A stretch of DNA of 64,000 nucleotides from Streptomyces griseus subsp. griseus (GTDB lineage: Bacteria > Actinomycetota > Actinomycetes > Streptomycetales > Streptomycetaceae): NCBI RefSeq assembly GCF_000720255.1, contig NZ_JOJE01000035.1, positions 11,382 to 75,381 of the forward strand. Reading direction: 5' to 3'. The position numbers and the translations under genes were made by a program. Of this stretch, positions 16,397 through 27,222 are shown piece by piece (within the stretch, counting starts at the first letter, position 1; each line of letters starts with the position of its first letter). The notes beneath the pieces are model-generated. The model had not been told where the DNA came from, ran no database searches, and worked only from the letters and a program-made list of their open reading frames with translations.

Positions 16397-17728
16397 ATGA
16401 GTCCCCCTGTCGCACCCCCCGGCTGGAGCCGCTGGCTGGTTCCGCCCGCCGCTCTCTCCGTCCACCTCTCCATCGGCCAGGCGTACGCCTGGAGCGTGTT
16501 CAAGCCGCCGCTCGAATCCGCGCTCGGCCTCAGCGGCACGCAGAGCGCGCTCCCCTTCCAGCTCGCCATCGTGATGCTCGGCCTGTCCGCCGCGTTCGGC
16601 GGCACCCTCGTGGAACGCAACGGGCCGCGCTGGGCGATGACGGTCGCCCTCGTGTGCTTCTCGACCGGCTTCCTGATCTCCGCGCTCGGCGCGGCGACGG
16701 AGCAGTACTGGCTGATCGTCCTCGGCTACGGCTTCGTCGGCGGGATCGGCCTCGGTATCGGCTACATCTCGCCCGTCTCGACCCTCATCAAGTGGTTCCC
16801 CGACCGTCCCGGCATGGCCACCGGCATCGCCATCATGGGCTTCGGCGGCGGCGCGCTCATCGCCTCGCCGTGGTCGGCGCAGATGCTGGAGTCCTTCGGC
16901 GCCGACCACTCCGGGATCGCCCTCGCGTTCCTCGTCCACGGGCTCGCCTACGCGGTGTTCATGCTCCTCGGCGTGCTCCTGGTGCGGGTGCCGCGCACCG
17001 AGCGGCCGGCCGACAGCGGGCCGAGTGTCCTGGCGGGGCCCCAGGTCTCGGCGCGCAGCGCCGTGCGCACCCCGCAGTTCTGGTGCCTGTGGGTCGTGCT
17101 GTGCATGAACGTGACCGCCGGTATCGGCATCCTCGAGAAGGCCGCCCCGATGATCACGGACTTCTTCGCCGACACCTCGACCCCGGTCTCCGCGACGGCC
17201 GCCGCCGGTTTCGTCGCCCTGCTGTCCGCGGCCAACATGGCGGGCCGCATCGGCTGGTCCTCCACCTCCGACCTGATCGGCCGCAAGAACATCTACCGCG
17301 TCTACCTGGGCGTCGGCGCCCTGATGTACGCGCTGATCACCCTGTTCGGGGACTCCTCGAAGCCCCTGTTCATTTTGTGCGCGCTGGTGATCCTCTCCTT
17401 CTACGGCGGCGGCTTCGCGACGGTCCCCGCCTACCTCAAGGACCTCTTCGGCACGTACCAGGTCGGCGCCATCCACGGCCGGCTGCTGACCGCCTGGTCG
17501 ACGGCCGGCGTGCTGGGCCCGCTCATCGTGAACTGGATCGCCGACCGGCAGGAGGAGGCCGGCAAGCACGGCTCGTCCCTGTACGGCCTGTCGTTCGGCA
17601 TCATGATCGGGCTGCTCGTCGTCGGCTTCGTCGCCAACGAACTCGTCCGGCCCGTCAACGCCCGCCACCACGTCCCCGCCCCGAGGGAGGCCGCCGATGT
17701 CGCACGACAGCAGCCCGAGTCCGCCTGA
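16397..17728 (+). CDS. OFA-family MFS transporter (oxalate/formate antiporter type)
   Basis: A 443-residue major facilitator protein with twelve predicted membrane segments. OFA features include SIGQAYAWSVFKPPLE in the first segment, GLGIGYISPVSTLIKWFPDRPGMATG between segments 4 and 5, and SAANMAGRIGWSSTSDLIGRKN in the middle loop. Family members exchange dicarboxylates or monocarboxylates such as oxalate and formate. Its distance from the oxalate-type cluster (15 kb) and its sequence, quite unlike the tandem pair at 31-34 kb, suggest a different substrate. A 44-residue membrane protein overlaps its 3' end in another frame. Confidence 0.9.
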   Translation: MSPPVAPPGWSRWLVPPAALSVHLSIGQAYAWSVFKPPLESALGLSGTQSALPFQLAIVMLGLSAAFGGTLVERNGPRWAMTVALVCFSTGFLISALGAATEQYWLIVLGYGFVGGIGLGIGYISPVSTLIKWFPDRPGMATGIAIMGFGGGALIASPWSAQMLESFGADHSGIALAFLVHGLAYAVFMLLGVLLVRVPRTERPADSGPSVLAGPQVSARSAVRTPQFWCLWVVLCMNVTAGIGILEKAAPMITDFFADTSTPVSATAAAGFVALLSAANMAGRIGWSSTSDLIGRKNIYRVYLGVGALMYALITLFGDSSKPLFILCALVILSFYGGGFATVPAYLKDLFGTYQVGAIHGRLLTAWSTAGVLGPLIVNWIADRQEEAGKHGSSLYGLSFGIMIGLLVVGFVANELVRPVNARHHVPAPREAADVARQQPESA

Positions 17729-17831
17729 CCGGCGGCCCCTGATCGCCTTCGCCTGGCTCTGGGTGGGCGCACCCCTCGCCTACGGCCTCTACGAGCTCGT
17801 CCTGAAGGCGAAGCAGTTGTTCACCGGGTGA
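17697..17831 (+). CDS. Small membrane partner of the OFA transporter
   Basis: A 44-residue protein starting with MSHDSSPSPPDRRPLIAFAW and carrying one hydrophobic segment (LIAFAWLWVGAPLAYGLYELVL) before a basic end. Its ATG lies inside the last codons of the transporter gene in another frame, overlapping by 32 bp, so translation is probably coupled. Small single-span proteins of this kind are commonly found directly after OFA transporter genes in Streptomyces and are annotated as MFS transporter small subunits (from memory). A role in stability or assembly is inferred. Confidence 0.75.
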   Translation: MSHDSSPSPPDRRPLIAFAWLWVGAPLAYGLYELVLKAKQLFTG

Positions 17832-17979
17832 CCGTCCGGCAGGTGCACGGGCGTCCGAGCCCTGACGGAAGCCGACAACCCCGACGCCGGATTCCTGTGG
17901 CATCACCTGCCGTCGTACCGGTGAGTCACTGATCAGACTGGTGGATCCCGTACCCGAGGCAACTTAGGGGGACCACCCA

Positions 17980-18927
17980 ATGAACGGCTCGCGCATCGCC
18001 GCTGTCGGCCACTATCAGCCCGCCAAGGTGCTCACCAACGAGGACCTGGCGGGTCTGGTCGACACCAGCGACGAGTGGATCAGGTCCCGGGTGGGCATCC
18101 GTACGCGCCACATCGCCGGACCCGACGAGCCCGTGGACGAGCTCGCCGCGCACGCCGCCGCCAAGGCGCTCGCGGCGGCCGGGCTCGCGCCCGGCGACAT
18201 CGACCTGGTGCTGGTCGCCACCTCGACCGCCGTCGACCGTTCCCCGAACATGGCCGCCCGGGTCGCCGCCCGCCTCGGCATCCCGGGCCCCGCCGCCATG
18301 GACGTCAACGTGGTGTGCGCCGGATTCACCCACGCGCTGGCCACCGCCGACCACACCGTCCGGGCGGGCGCGTCGAGCCGCGCACTCGTCATCGGCGCAG
18401 ACAAGATGTCGGAGGTCACCGACTGGACCGACCGCACGACGTGTGTGCTCGTCGGCGACGGAGCCGGCGCCGCCGTGGTGGAGGCCTGCGGGGCGGGCGA
18501 GGAGCCCGGCATCGGGCCCGTGCTGTGGGGGTCGGTGCCCGAGATGGGGCACGCCGTGCGTATCGAGGGGCAGCCGGCGCGGTTCGCGCAGGAGGGGCAG
18601 AGCGTGTACCGCTGGGCCACCCAGCAGCTGCCGCCGCTGGCGCGACAGGCCTGCGAGCGGGCCGGCCTCGCGCCCGCGGACCTCGCCGCCGTGGTCCTGC
18701 ACCAGGCGAACCTGCGCATCATCGAACCCCTCGCGGCGAAGATCGGCGCGGTCAACGCCGTGGTCGCGCGGGACGTGTCCGAGTCCGGCAACACCTCGGC
18801 CGCCAGCATCCCGCTGGCCTTCTCCAAGCTCCTGGAGCAGGGCACCCTCTCCTCGGGCGACCCGGTCCTGCTGTTCGGCTTCGGCGGGAACCTGTCGTAC
18901 GCGGGGCAGGTCGTGCGCTGTCCGTGA
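17980..18927 (+). CDS. 3-Oxoacyl-ACP synthase III (KAS III/FabH-like)
   Basis: A 315-residue thiolase-fold condensing enzyme. The full Cys-His-Asn triad is visible: VVCAGFTHALATAD, VLHQANLRIIEPLA and ESGNTSAASIPLAFSKLL. The N-terminus MNGSRIAAVGHYQPAKVLTNEDLAGLVDTSDEWI and the RHIAG region are standard for FabH. No acyl carrier or other fatty acid genes are nearby, so it is probably a secondary KAS III with an unknown acyl donor rather than the housekeeping enzyme. AGGGGGACC precedes the ATG. Confidence 0.92.
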   Translation: MNGSRIAAVGHYQPAKVLTNEDLAGLVDTSDEWIRSRVGIRTRHIAGPDEPVDELAAHAAAKALAAAGLAPGDIDLVLVATSTAVDRSPNMAARVAARLGIPGPAAMDVNVVCAGFTHALATADHTVRAGASSRALVIGADKMSEVTDWTDRTTCVLVGDGAGAAVVEACGAGEEPGIGPVLWGSVPEMGHAVRIEGQPARFAQEGQSVYRWATQQLPPLARQACERAGLAPADLAAVVLHQANLRIIEPLAAKIGAVNAVVARDVSESGNTSAASIPLAFSKLLEQGTLSSGDPVLLFGFGGNLSYAGQVVRCP

Positions 18928-18992
18928 GGCGCACCGGTCCCAAGAGGTATGTGACGAGGGCGACTGGGCTCGGGTCTGGTCACTGCGGGCCG

Positions 18993-19028
18993 TAGACTGT
19001 AGACGAAAGACAATCGATACTGATTGTC
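18993..19028 (+). promoter_or_regulatory. Promoter and operator of the GntR gene
   Basis: A TAGACT hexamer (18993-18998) with TGGTCA at the right distance upstream forms a plausible promoter. Just downstream, GACAATC-N6-GATTGTC (19009-19028) is a perfect inverted repeat with 7-bp arms, overlapping or following the expected start site and ending 42 bp before the GntR ATG. This arrangement fits autorepression. The stretch ACTGTAGAC before it also occurs in the operator candidate at 13690-13705. Confidence 0.6.
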
Positions 19029-19070
19029 CGGCCGTGGTGAGCCCGCGCCGTCCAGGAGGGGGACCGACCG

Positions 19071-19748
19071 ATGCTGTCGTCTGGCCTGCCGCAGGGCGCG
19101 GTGCCCAAACTCGAACGGCCCGGCCCCCTGCGCGACCGTGTCTACGAGGCCCTGCTCGAGCTCATCACCACCCGTGCCCTCCAGCCCGGTCAGCACCTGG
19201 TCGAGAGTGAACTCGCCGGACACCTCGGGGTCTCCCGGCAACCGGTGCGCGAGGCGCTGCAGCGGCTGAACACCGAGGGCTGGGTCGATCTGCGGCCCGC
19301 CCAGGGCGCGTTCGTGCACGAGCCCACCGAGGAGGAGGCCGACCAACTCCTCACGGTTCGCACCCTCCTGGAGGCGGAGGCCGCCCGGCTCGCCGCCGCG
19401 CACGCGGACAGCTCCGGGATCGAGGTGCTGAACGAGCTGTGCGCGCAGGGGATGAAGGCCGTCGCCTCGGACGAGGTGGACGCGGCCGTCGCCCTCAACG
19501 CCCGCTTCCACGCGAAGATCATGGACCTGGCCGGCAACGCCGTCCTCGCGGAACTCGCCGCGCAGGTCGACCGCAGGGTGCGCTGGTACTACACACCGGT
19601 CGCCCGGCAGCGCGGCCGGCAGTCCTGGGCGGAACACCGGAACCTCATCGCCGCGATCGTGGCCGGCGACGAGCAGGAAGCGGCCCGGCTCATGCGCGAA
19701 CACACGGAGCACACGCGGAAGTCGTACCACGAGCGCGCCAAGCCCTGA
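19071..19748 (+). CDS. GntR-family regulator, FadR/FCD subfamily
   Basis: A 225-residue regulator. The N-terminal winged helix reads LVESELAGHLGVSRQPVREALQRLNTEGWV (residues about 45-75), followed by an all-helical FCD domain with the metal-binding Asp/His pattern (NARFHAKIMDLAGN and a later AEHRNLIAAI). Members sense small organic acids. AGGAGGGGG precedes the ATG. A perfect inverted repeat in its own promoter suggests autoregulation. Because related elements lie before the PanE-fdh operon and in the sucC/ThDP divergent region, it could be the regulator of the acid-metabolism genes; this is only inference. Confidence 0.92.
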   Translation: MLSSGLPQGAVPKLERPGPLRDRVYEALLELITTRALQPGQHLVESELAGHLGVSRQPVREALQRLNTEGWVDLRPAQGAFVHEPTEEEADQLLTVRTLLEAEAARLAAAHADSSGIEVLNELCAQGMKAVASDEVDAAVALNARFHAKIMDLAGNAVLAELAAQVDRRVRWYYTPVARQRGRQSWAEHRNLIAAIVAGDEQEAARLMREHTEHTRKSYHERAKP

Positions 19749-19954
19749 GCTGACGCGGCGACAGACGCGGGACGTCTCACTTCCTCAACGCTGCCGCCTG
19801 CCCCTCTGCCATCCCGCCGTACCGCCTTCTTTGTCCTGTCAGTGGAGAAAGTTGGCGGCAATCCGTGCACGGCTTCTTCCCAGTCCCGGCGGTCGCTGCT
19901 ACGTTCCCCTCGAAAGCCCGACTCGGGTGGCCGAATCGATGCGGGGAGGGGCTC

Positions 19955-21145
19955 GTGAGACGGATGACGGCACGTCCCGCCAACGCGCACCAGGCCCGGC
20001 TGCTCAAGCTGTTGCGCGACTCCGGTCCCAACTCCCGTGCCCAACTCGGTGACCAGGTCGACCTCTCGCGGTCCAAGCTGGCCGTCGAGGTGGACCGGTT
20101 GCTGGAGACGGGACTGGTCGTGGCCGACGGACTCGCCGCCTCGCGCGGCGGGCGCCGCTCCCACAACATCCGTCTCGCGCCGGGCCTCCGCTTCCTCGGC
20201 ATCGACATCGGCGCCACCTCCGTGGACGTCGCGGTCACCAACGCCGAACTGGAGATCCTCGGCCACATCAACCAACCCATGGACGTGCGCGAGGGGCCGG
20301 TCGCGGTCTTCGAGCAGGTCCTGTCCATGGCGGCCAAACTGCGCGCCTCCGGGCTCGCGGAGGGTTTCGACGGCGCCGGCATCGGCGTCCCGGGACCGGT
20401 CCGCTTCCCCGAGGGCGTACCGGTCGCGCCGCCGATCATGCCGGGCTGGGACGGCTTCCCCGTACGGGAGGCGCTCAGTCAGGAACTCGGCTGCCCGGTC
20501 ATGGTCGACAACGACGTGAACCTCATGGCGATGGGGGAGCAGCACGCGGGCGTCGCCCGCTCCGTGGGCGACTTCCTCTTCGTCAAGATCGGCACCGGCA
20601 TCGGCTGCGGCATCGTCGTCGGCGGTGAGGTCCACCGTGGTACGACGGGCAGCGCGGGCGACATCGGGCACATCCAGGCCGTGCCCGACGGACGCCCCTG
20701 CGCCTGCGGCAACCGGGGCTGCCTCGAAGCCCACTTCAGCGGAGCGGCCCTGGCACGCGACGCGCTGGAGGCGGCCCAGCAGGGCCTCAGCGCCGAACTC
20801 GCCACCCGGCTGGAGACGAACGGCGTCCTCACCGCCGTCGACGTCGCCGCCGCGGCCGCCGCGGGCGACGCCACCTCCCTCGACCTGATCCGCGAGGGCG
20901 GCACCCGCGTCGGCCAGGTCATCGCGGGACTCGTCTCGTTCTTCAACCCGGGCCTGGTGCTGATCGGCGGCGGCGTGATCGGACTCGGCCACACCCTGCT
21001 CGCCGCGATCCGTACCCAGGTCTACCGCCAGTCGCTGCCGCTGGCGACCGGAAACCTGCCCATCGTCCTGGGCGAGCTGGGCCCCACCGCCGGTGTGATC
21101 GGCGCTGCCCGGCTGATCAGCGACCACTTGTTCTCACCCGCGTAG
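19955..21145 (+). CDS. ROK-family transcriptional regulator
   Basis: A 396-residue ROK protein of the NagC/XylR type. It has an N-terminal winged helix (SRAQLGDQVDLSRSKLAVEVDRLLETGLV), then a sugar-kinase-like domain with the ATP/phosphate motif LGIDIGATSVDVAVTN and the zinc-binding ROK signature GHIQAVPDGRPCACGNRGCLE. It should bind a sugar and control the adjacent ABC transporter operon, which begins 134 bp downstream in the same direction. The GTG at 19955 has GGGAGGGG just upstream; an ATG three codons later is an alternative. Confidence 0.92.
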   Translation: MRRMTARPANAHQARLLKLLRDSGPNSRAQLGDQVDLSRSKLAVEVDRLLETGLVVADGLAASRGGRRSHNIRLAPGLRFLGIDIGATSVDVAVTNAELEILGHINQPMDVREGPVAVFEQVLSMAAKLRASGLAEGFDGAGIGVPGPVRFPEGVPVAPPIMPGWDGFPVREALSQELGCPVMVDNDVNLMAMGEQHAGVARSVGDFLFVKIGTGIGCGIVVGGEVHRGTTGSAGDIGHIQAVPDGRPCACGNRGCLEAHFSGAALARDALEAAQQGLSAELATRLETNGVLTAVDVAAAAAAGDATSLDLIREGGTRVGQVIAGLVSFFNPGLVLIGGGVIGLGHTLLAAIRTQVYRQSLPLATGNLPIVLGELGPTAGVIGAARLISDHLFSPA

Positions 21146-21278
21146 CCGTAGCCCGTACGGGCCCCTTCGCCGGCCCTGGCCGCGGTTCCTCAGTACAGCG
21201 CCCCGCTCCGCCCTGTCCTCCTTGGAACGCCTCGTTCTGCCCTGAAACCGGCCCGCACGCCCGCCGAGGGGAACCCAC

Positions 21279-22802
21279 ATGGCACCAGAACCACCGCTGC
21301 TCACCATGTCCGGCATCACCAAGTCGTTCCCCGGAGTCCGGGCCCTGGACGGGGTCGACCTCGACGTCCAGGCCGGTGAGGTGCACTGCCTGCTCGGCCA
21401 GAACGGCGCCGGGAAGTCCACCCTCATCAAGGTCCTGGCCGGCGCTCACCAGCCCGACACCGGCACGATCCGCTGGCGCGGCGAGCCCGTCACACTCCGC
21501 TCGCCCATCGCCGCCATGCGTCTCGGCGTCGCCACCATCTACCAGGAACTCGACCTGGTGGAGCACCTGTCCGTGGCCGAGAACGTCCACCTCGGCCATG
21601 AACCCACGGCCGCGGGCTTCGTCGTACGGGGAAGGGCGGCCCGCGCTTCGACGGCCGCTCTGCTGGCGCGACTTGGGCATCCGGAGATCGATCCGTCCAG
21701 GCTGGTCGGCGCGCTGTCGGCGGCACAGCAGCAGATCGTCTCCATGGCACGGGCGCTCTCCCACGACGTGCGGCTCATCGTCATGGACGAACCCTCGGCG
21801 GCCCTCGACCCCGACGAGGTCGACAACCTCTTCCGGAGCGTCCAAGACCTCACCGCACAGGGCGTCGCCGTCGTCTACATCTCGCACCGCCTGGAGGAGA
21901 TCCGCCGCATCGGCGACCGCGTGACCGTACTCAAGGACGGCCGCGCGGTGGCAGGCGGGCTGCCCGCGAAGACGACACCGACCCGTGAGGTCGTGGCGCT
22001 GATGACCGGCCGGAACGTGGAGTACGTCTTCCCCGAGCGGCCGGCGGCGGGGTCCGTACCGGCCGGGCCACCGGTCCTCCAGGTGCGGGGACTGGCCCGG
22101 GACGGCGAGTTCGCGCCCCTCGACCTCGATCTGCACCCGGGGGAGATCGTCGGACTCGCGGGGCTGGTCGGCTCCGGGCGCTCGGAGATCCTGGAGACCG
22201 TCTACGGCGCCCGCAAGCCGAGCGCAGGTCAGGTCCTGGTCGACGGACGGCCGTTGCGGCCCGGCAGCGTACGGGCCGCCGTCCGCGCGGGGCTCGGACT
22301 CGCCCCCGAGGAACGCAAGGCGCAGGCCCTGCTGATGCTGGAGTCCGTCACCCGCAACGTCTCCGTCTCCTCCATGTCCCGCTTCTCGCACGGAGGTTGG
22401 ATCGACCGAAGTGCCGAGTTCGGCGCCGCGCGGGCCGCCACCCGCGAACTGTCGCTGCGCCCGGACAACCCGTCGGTTCCCGTGCGCACCCTCTCCGGCG
22501 GCAACCAGCAGAAGGCCGTCCTGGCCCGCTGGCTGCTACGCGGCTGCCGTGTCCTGCTGCTCGACGAGCCCACCCGCGGCGTCGACGTCGGCGCCCGCGC
22601 CGAACTGTACGCAGTCGTACGCCGACTGGCCGACGAAGGGCTCGCCGTGCTGCTGGTCTCCAGCGAGGTGCCGGAGGTGCTCGGTCTCGCCGACCGCGTC
22701 CTGGTGCTCCGCGAGGGCCACGTCGTGCACACGGCGCCCGCCCGGGATCTCGACGAACACCGCGTACTCGACCTCGTCATGGAAGGAAGCCCGGCGACAT
22801 GA
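21279..22802 (+). CDS. Sugar ABC transporter ATP-binding protein (RbsA type)
   Basis: A 507-residue ATPase with two tandem nucleotide-binding domains, as in ribose/xylose/galactose importers. The first has Walker A GQNGAGKST and Walker B IVMDEPSAAL, with a modified signature LSAAQQQ. The second has a degenerate Walker A (GLVGSGRSE) and an intact signature LSGGNQQK, as is normal for this class. It energises import together with the permease and binding protein that follow. It overlaps the permease gene by four bases. GAGGGG precedes the ATG. Confidence 0.95.
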   Translation: MAPEPPLLTMSGITKSFPGVRALDGVDLDVQAGEVHCLLGQNGAGKSTLIKVLAGAHQPDTGTIRWRGEPVTLRSPIAAMRLGVATIYQELDLVEHLSVAENVHLGHEPTAAGFVVRGRAARASTAALLARLGHPEIDPSRLVGALSAAQQQIVSMARALSHDVRLIVMDEPSAALDPDEVDNLFRSVQDLTAQGVAVVYISHRLEEIRRIGDRVTVLKDGRAVAGGLPAKTTPTREVVALMTGRNVEYVFPERPAAGSVPAGPPVLQVRGLARDGEFAPLDLDLHPGEIVGLAGLVGSGRSEILETVYGARKPSAGQVLVDGRPLRPGSVRAAVRAGLGLAPEERKAQALLMLESVTRNVSVSSMSRFSHGGWIDRSAEFGAARAATRELSLRPDNPSVPVRTLSGGNQQKAVLARWLLRGCRVLLLDEPTRGVDVGARAELYAVVRRLADEGLAVLLVSSEVPEVLGLADRVLVLREGHVVHTAPARDLDEHRVLDLVMEGSPAT

Positions 22803-23818
22803 CGCAGCCCGTCTCCCCGCCCCGGGACAGCACCGACAAGGTGCCGCCGGTCGGTCAACACCTCACCTGGCGCGACATGATGGCCCGCGCCGATGTCCGC
22901 ACCCTCTCCCTCCTCGGAGTGCTCGCCGTCCTGGTCGTCATCGGCGGGATCACCAAGCCCGACGAGTTCCTCGACACCCGCAATCTCCAACTCGTCCTCA
23001 CCCAGGCCTCGGTGATCGGCGTCGTCACCGTCGGCATGACCTTCGTCATCACCTCCGGCGGCATCGACCTCTCCGTCGGCGCGATCGTCGCCCTGGCCTC
23101 GGTGTGGGCGACCACCGTCGCCACCCAGGAGTACGGCTTCGGCGGCATCCTCCTGACCGCGGTGCTCGTCGGGCTCGGCTGCGGCCTGGTGAACGGGCTG
23201 CTCATCGCCTACGGCGCGATGGTCCCGTTCATCGCCACGCTCGCCATGCTGGCCTCGGCACGCGGGCTGGCGCTGCAGATCACCGACGGCAGGACGCAGA
23301 TCGTCACCATCGACGGCGTCCTCGAACTCGGCGAGCGCGACTCCTATGTGCTCGGCGTCCCGCCGCTCGTGCTGGTCTTCGCGGTCGTGACCGTCATCGG
23401 CTGGCTGCTGCTCAACCGGACCACCTTCGGGCGGCGCACGGTCGCCGTCGGCGGCAATCCGGAGGCCGCCCGGCTCGCCGGCATCGACGTCCGCCGCCAG
23501 CGGCTCTACCTCTACCTGCTGTCCGGTCTGTGCTGCGGCATCGCCGCCTTCCTGCTGATCGTGCTGTCGGGCTCCGGCCAGAACACCAACGGCAACCTCT
23601 ACGAGCTGGACGCCATCGCCGCCGCGATCATCGGCGGCACCCTGCTCAGCGGGGGCCGGGGCACCATCACGGGCTCCGTGCTCGGCGTGCTGATCTTCAC
23701 CACGATCACCAACATCTTCGCCCTGAACAACCTGCAGAGCGACGTCCAGCAGATCGCCAAGGGCGCGATCATCGTCGCCGCCGTGCTGGTCCAGCGCCGT
23801 ACGGCGAGCACGACCTGA
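22799..23818 (+). CDS. Sugar ABC transporter permease (RbsC type)
   Basis: A 339-residue membrane protein of the BPD_transp_2 family with about eight to ten spans. The family hallmark TSGGIDLSVGAIVALASV and the C-terminal EAA-like loop AVGGNPEAARLAGIDVRRQRLYLY are present, as is AAIIGGTLLSGGRGTITGSVLG. A single permease gene is present, so it would form a homodimer. It is coupled to the ATPase gene by a 4-bp overlap. Confidence 0.95.
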   Translation: MTQPVSPPRDSTDKVPPVGQHLTWRDMMARADVRTLSLLGVLAVLVVIGGITKPDEFLDTRNLQLVLTQASVIGVVTVGMTFVITSGGIDLSVGAIVALASVWATTVATQEYGFGGILLTAVLVGLGCGLVNGLLIAYGAMVPFIATLAMLASARGLALQITDGRTQIVTIDGVLELGERDSYVLGVPPLVLVFAVVTVIGWLLLNRTTFGRRTVAVGGNPEAARLAGIDVRRQRLYLYLLSGLCCGIAAFLLIVLSGSGQNTNGNLYELDAIAAAIIGGTLLSGGRGTITGSVLGVLIFTTITNIFALNNLQSDVQQIAKGAIIVAAVLVQRRTASTT

Positions 23819-23835
23819 GGAAAGGGTTCACCACC

Positions 23836-24873
23836 ATGTCGCACCTCACCAGTCGCAGAGGACTGCTCTTCGGGACCGCCGCCGTCTCCGCCGGTGCCCT
23901 CCTCACGGGTTGCACCAGCAACGAGCCCAAGGACGAGAAGCCGGCCGCCGACGACAAACCAGCCGACGACAAGCGTGGCAAGGAGGTCACGATCGGCTTC
24001 GCCGGACCCCAGGCCGACCACGGCTGGCTCAACGCCATCAACGACAACGCCAAGAGCCGGGCCAGGAACTACCAGGACGTCACCCTGGAGATCACCGAGG
24101 GCTCCAACGACACCGCCACGCAGATCGGCCAGATCGAGACCCTCATCAACAAGAAGGTCGATGTCCTGGTCGTCCTGCCCGCCGACGGCAAGGCCCTCAC
24201 CCAGGTCGGACTGAAGGCGATGCGGGCGGGCATCCCCGTCGTCAACCTCGACCGCGTCTTCAACACCCCGCAGGCCTACCGGTGCTGGATCGGCGGCGAC
24301 AACTACGGCATGGGGCTCAACGCCGGCCACTACATCGGCGAGAAGCTCAAGGGCAGGTCGAACGCCAAGGTCATCGAGCTGGCCGGACTCGACAACCTGG
24401 AGCTCACCCAGCAGCGCACCAAGGGCTTCGACGACGCGCTGAAGAACTACCCGAACATCCGCAAAGTGGCCCGCCAGGCCGCCGACTTCACGGTGGAGTC
24501 CGGGCAGGCCAAGATGGCCCAACTCCTCCAGGCACAGCCCAAGTTCGACGCCGTGTGGAATCACGACGACGACCAGGGCGTGGGTGCGCTGCGCGCCGTG
24601 GAGCAGGCCGGACGCGACGACTTCCTGATGGTCGGCGGCGCGGGCGCGCTCTCCGCCTTCCAGGCGATCAAACAGGACGACGGCGTCCTGAAGGCGACCG
24701 TCCTCTACCCCCCGACCATGGCCGCCTCCGCGATCGACCTCGCCCGCGCCCTCGGCCAGGGCAAGGGCGTCGGCGGCCTCGCCGAGCACGAGATCCCCGC
24801 GTCGATCACGCTCTACTCGGCCGTCGTCGACAAGGACAACGTCGAGCAGTACATGTCCACCGGCTTCCGCTGA
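23836..24873 (+). CDS. Sugar ABC transporter substrate-binding lipoprotein
   Basis: A 345-residue periplasmic-binding-protein type 1 domain, similar to RbsB/XylF. It begins MSHLTSRRGLLFGTAAVSAG and has the lipobox LLTGC near residue 27, so it is a lipoprotein. The twin arginine suggests Tat export. A charged linker (KDEKPAADDKPADDKRGK) precedes the binding domain, which contains IETLINKKVDVLVVLPADG and WNHDDDQGVGAL. GGAAAGGG precedes the ATG. Ligand not determinable, probably a monosaccharide or inositol-like sugar given the neighbours. Confidence 0.94.
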   Translation: MSHLTSRRGLLFGTAAVSAGALLTGCTSNEPKDEKPAADDKPADDKRGKEVTIGFAGPQADHGWLNAINDNAKSRARNYQDVTLEITEGSNDTATQIGQIETLINKKVDVLVVLPADGKALTQVGLKAMRAGIPVVNLDRVFNTPQAYRCWIGGDNYGMGLNAGHYIGEKLKGRSNAKVIELAGLDNLELTQQRTKGFDDALKNYPNIRKVARQAADFTVESGQAKMAQLLQAQPKFDAVWNHDDDQGVGALRAVEQAGRDDFLMVGGAGALSAFQAIKQDDGVLKATVLYPPTMAASAIDLARALGQGKGVGGLAEHEIPASITLYSAVVDKDNVEQYMSTGFR

Positions 24874-24979
24874 GCCGTGTCCGTGGGATCCGTCCCCGTC
24901 GGGACATGCCCGCCACCTTCCAGTGAGGCGCTCCGCCCCGCACCGCCCACCGCGCCATGACGACGAGGAGGACCTCTGC

Positions 24980-26191
24980 ATGGAACAGCCGCAGCAGCCC
25001 GCAGGACCGGAGGCCGGGAAGCCACCGCTGCGCGTCGGGATGGTCGGCTACGCCTTCATGGGCGCCGCCCACTCCCAGGGCTGGCGCACCGCGGGCCGGG
25101 TCTTCGACCTGCCCCGCCGCCCGGCCCTCACCGCGATCTGCGGCCGGGACGCCACGGCCGTGCGCGCGGCGGCCGTCCGGCACGGCTGGGCGTCCGCGGA
25201 GACCGACTGGCGCGCCCTGATCGCACGGGACGACATCGACGTGGTCGACATCTGCACCCCGGGGGACAGCCACGCCGAGATCGCCCTCGCCGCCCTGGCG
25301 GCCGGCAAGCACGTCCTGTGCGAGAAGCCCCTGGCGAACACCGTCGAGGAGGCCGAGATCATGACGAGGGCTGCCGAAGAGGCTCACGCTCGTGGCCAGT
25401 TGGCCATGGTCGGCTTCAACTACCGCCGGGTCCCGGCCACCGCGCTGGCCCGCAGGATGGTGGCTGAGGGCAGGCTCGGCGCCCTGCGGCACGTCCGGGT
25501 GACGTACCTTCAGGACTGGTTGGTGGACCGGGACTTCCCGCTGACCTGGCGGCTGCGCAAGGAACTGGCCGGATCCGGCTCGCTCGGCGACCTGGGCGCG
25601 CACATCGTCGACCTCGCGCAGCACTTGGCGGGGGAGCGGCTGGCCGGTGTCTCCGCGCTCACCGAGACCTTCGTACGGCAGCGGCCGCTGCCCGGCGGGG
25701 CAGCGAGCGGCAAACTGGCCGCCGTGTCGAGCGCCGGCACGGGCACGGTCACCGTGGACGACGCGGCCCTGTTCACCGGCCGCTTCATCTCCGGTGCCCT
25801 CGCCTCCTTCGAGGCCACCCGCTACGCCACCGGACGCAAGAACGCCCTGCGCATCGAACTCAACGGTGAGCACGGCTCGTTGGCGTTCGACCTGGAGCGG
25901 CTCAACGAACTGTGGTTCCACGACGGTTCGGAGCCCGCCGCCCAGGCCGGTTTCCGACGCATCCTCGTGACCGAGCCCGACCACCCCTACCTGGACGCCT
26001 GGTGGCCCCCGGGCCACGGTCTCGGCTATGAGCACACGTTCGTCCACCAGGCCCGTGACCTGGTCCACGCCATCGCCGAGGGCAGCCGCCCCGAACCCTC
26101 CTTCGCCGACGGACTCCAGGTCCAGCGTGTTCTCGCGGCGGTGGAGGAGAGCGCTGAGAAGAACTCCGTCTACACCTCGATAGCGGTCTGA
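24980..26191 (+). CDS. Gfo/Idh/MocA-family NAD(P) oxidoreductase
   Basis: A 403-residue sugar or inositol dehydrogenase-like protein. The Rossmann motif [18 protein letters not shown] and the catalytic region [16 protein letters not shown] are present, with the downstream [19 protein letters not shown] motif providing the second half of the active site. In clusters with sugar isomerases and ThuA proteins such enzymes oxidise or interconvert keto-sugars. It follows the binding-protein gene by 106 bp and precedes an isomerase gene by 11 bp, so all are probably one operon. Confidence 0.92.
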   Translation: MEQPQQPAGPEAGKPPLRVGMVGYAFMGAAHSQGWRTAGRVFDLPRRPALTAICGRDATAVRAAAVRHGWASAETDWRALIARDDIDVVDICTPGDSHAEIALAALAAGKHVLCEKPLANTVEEAEIMTRAAEEAHARGQLAMVGFNYRRVPATALARRMVAEGRLGALRHVRVTYLQDWLVDRDFPLTWRLRKELAGSGSLGDLGAHIVDLAQHLAGERLAGVSALTETFVRQRPLPGGAASGKLAAVSSAGTGTVTVDDAALFTGRFISGALASFEATRYATGRKNALRIELNGEHGSLAFDLERLNELWFHDGSEPAAQAGFRRILVTEPDHPYLDAWWPPGHGLGYEHTFVHQARDLVHAIAEGSRPEPSFADGLQVQRVLAAVEESAEKNSVYTSIAV

Positions 26192-26202
26192 GGAGGCCCC
26201 GT

Positions 26203-27201
<999 letters not shown>

Positions 27202-27222
27202 CCTCTCGTCGGTCTCTCCGGG

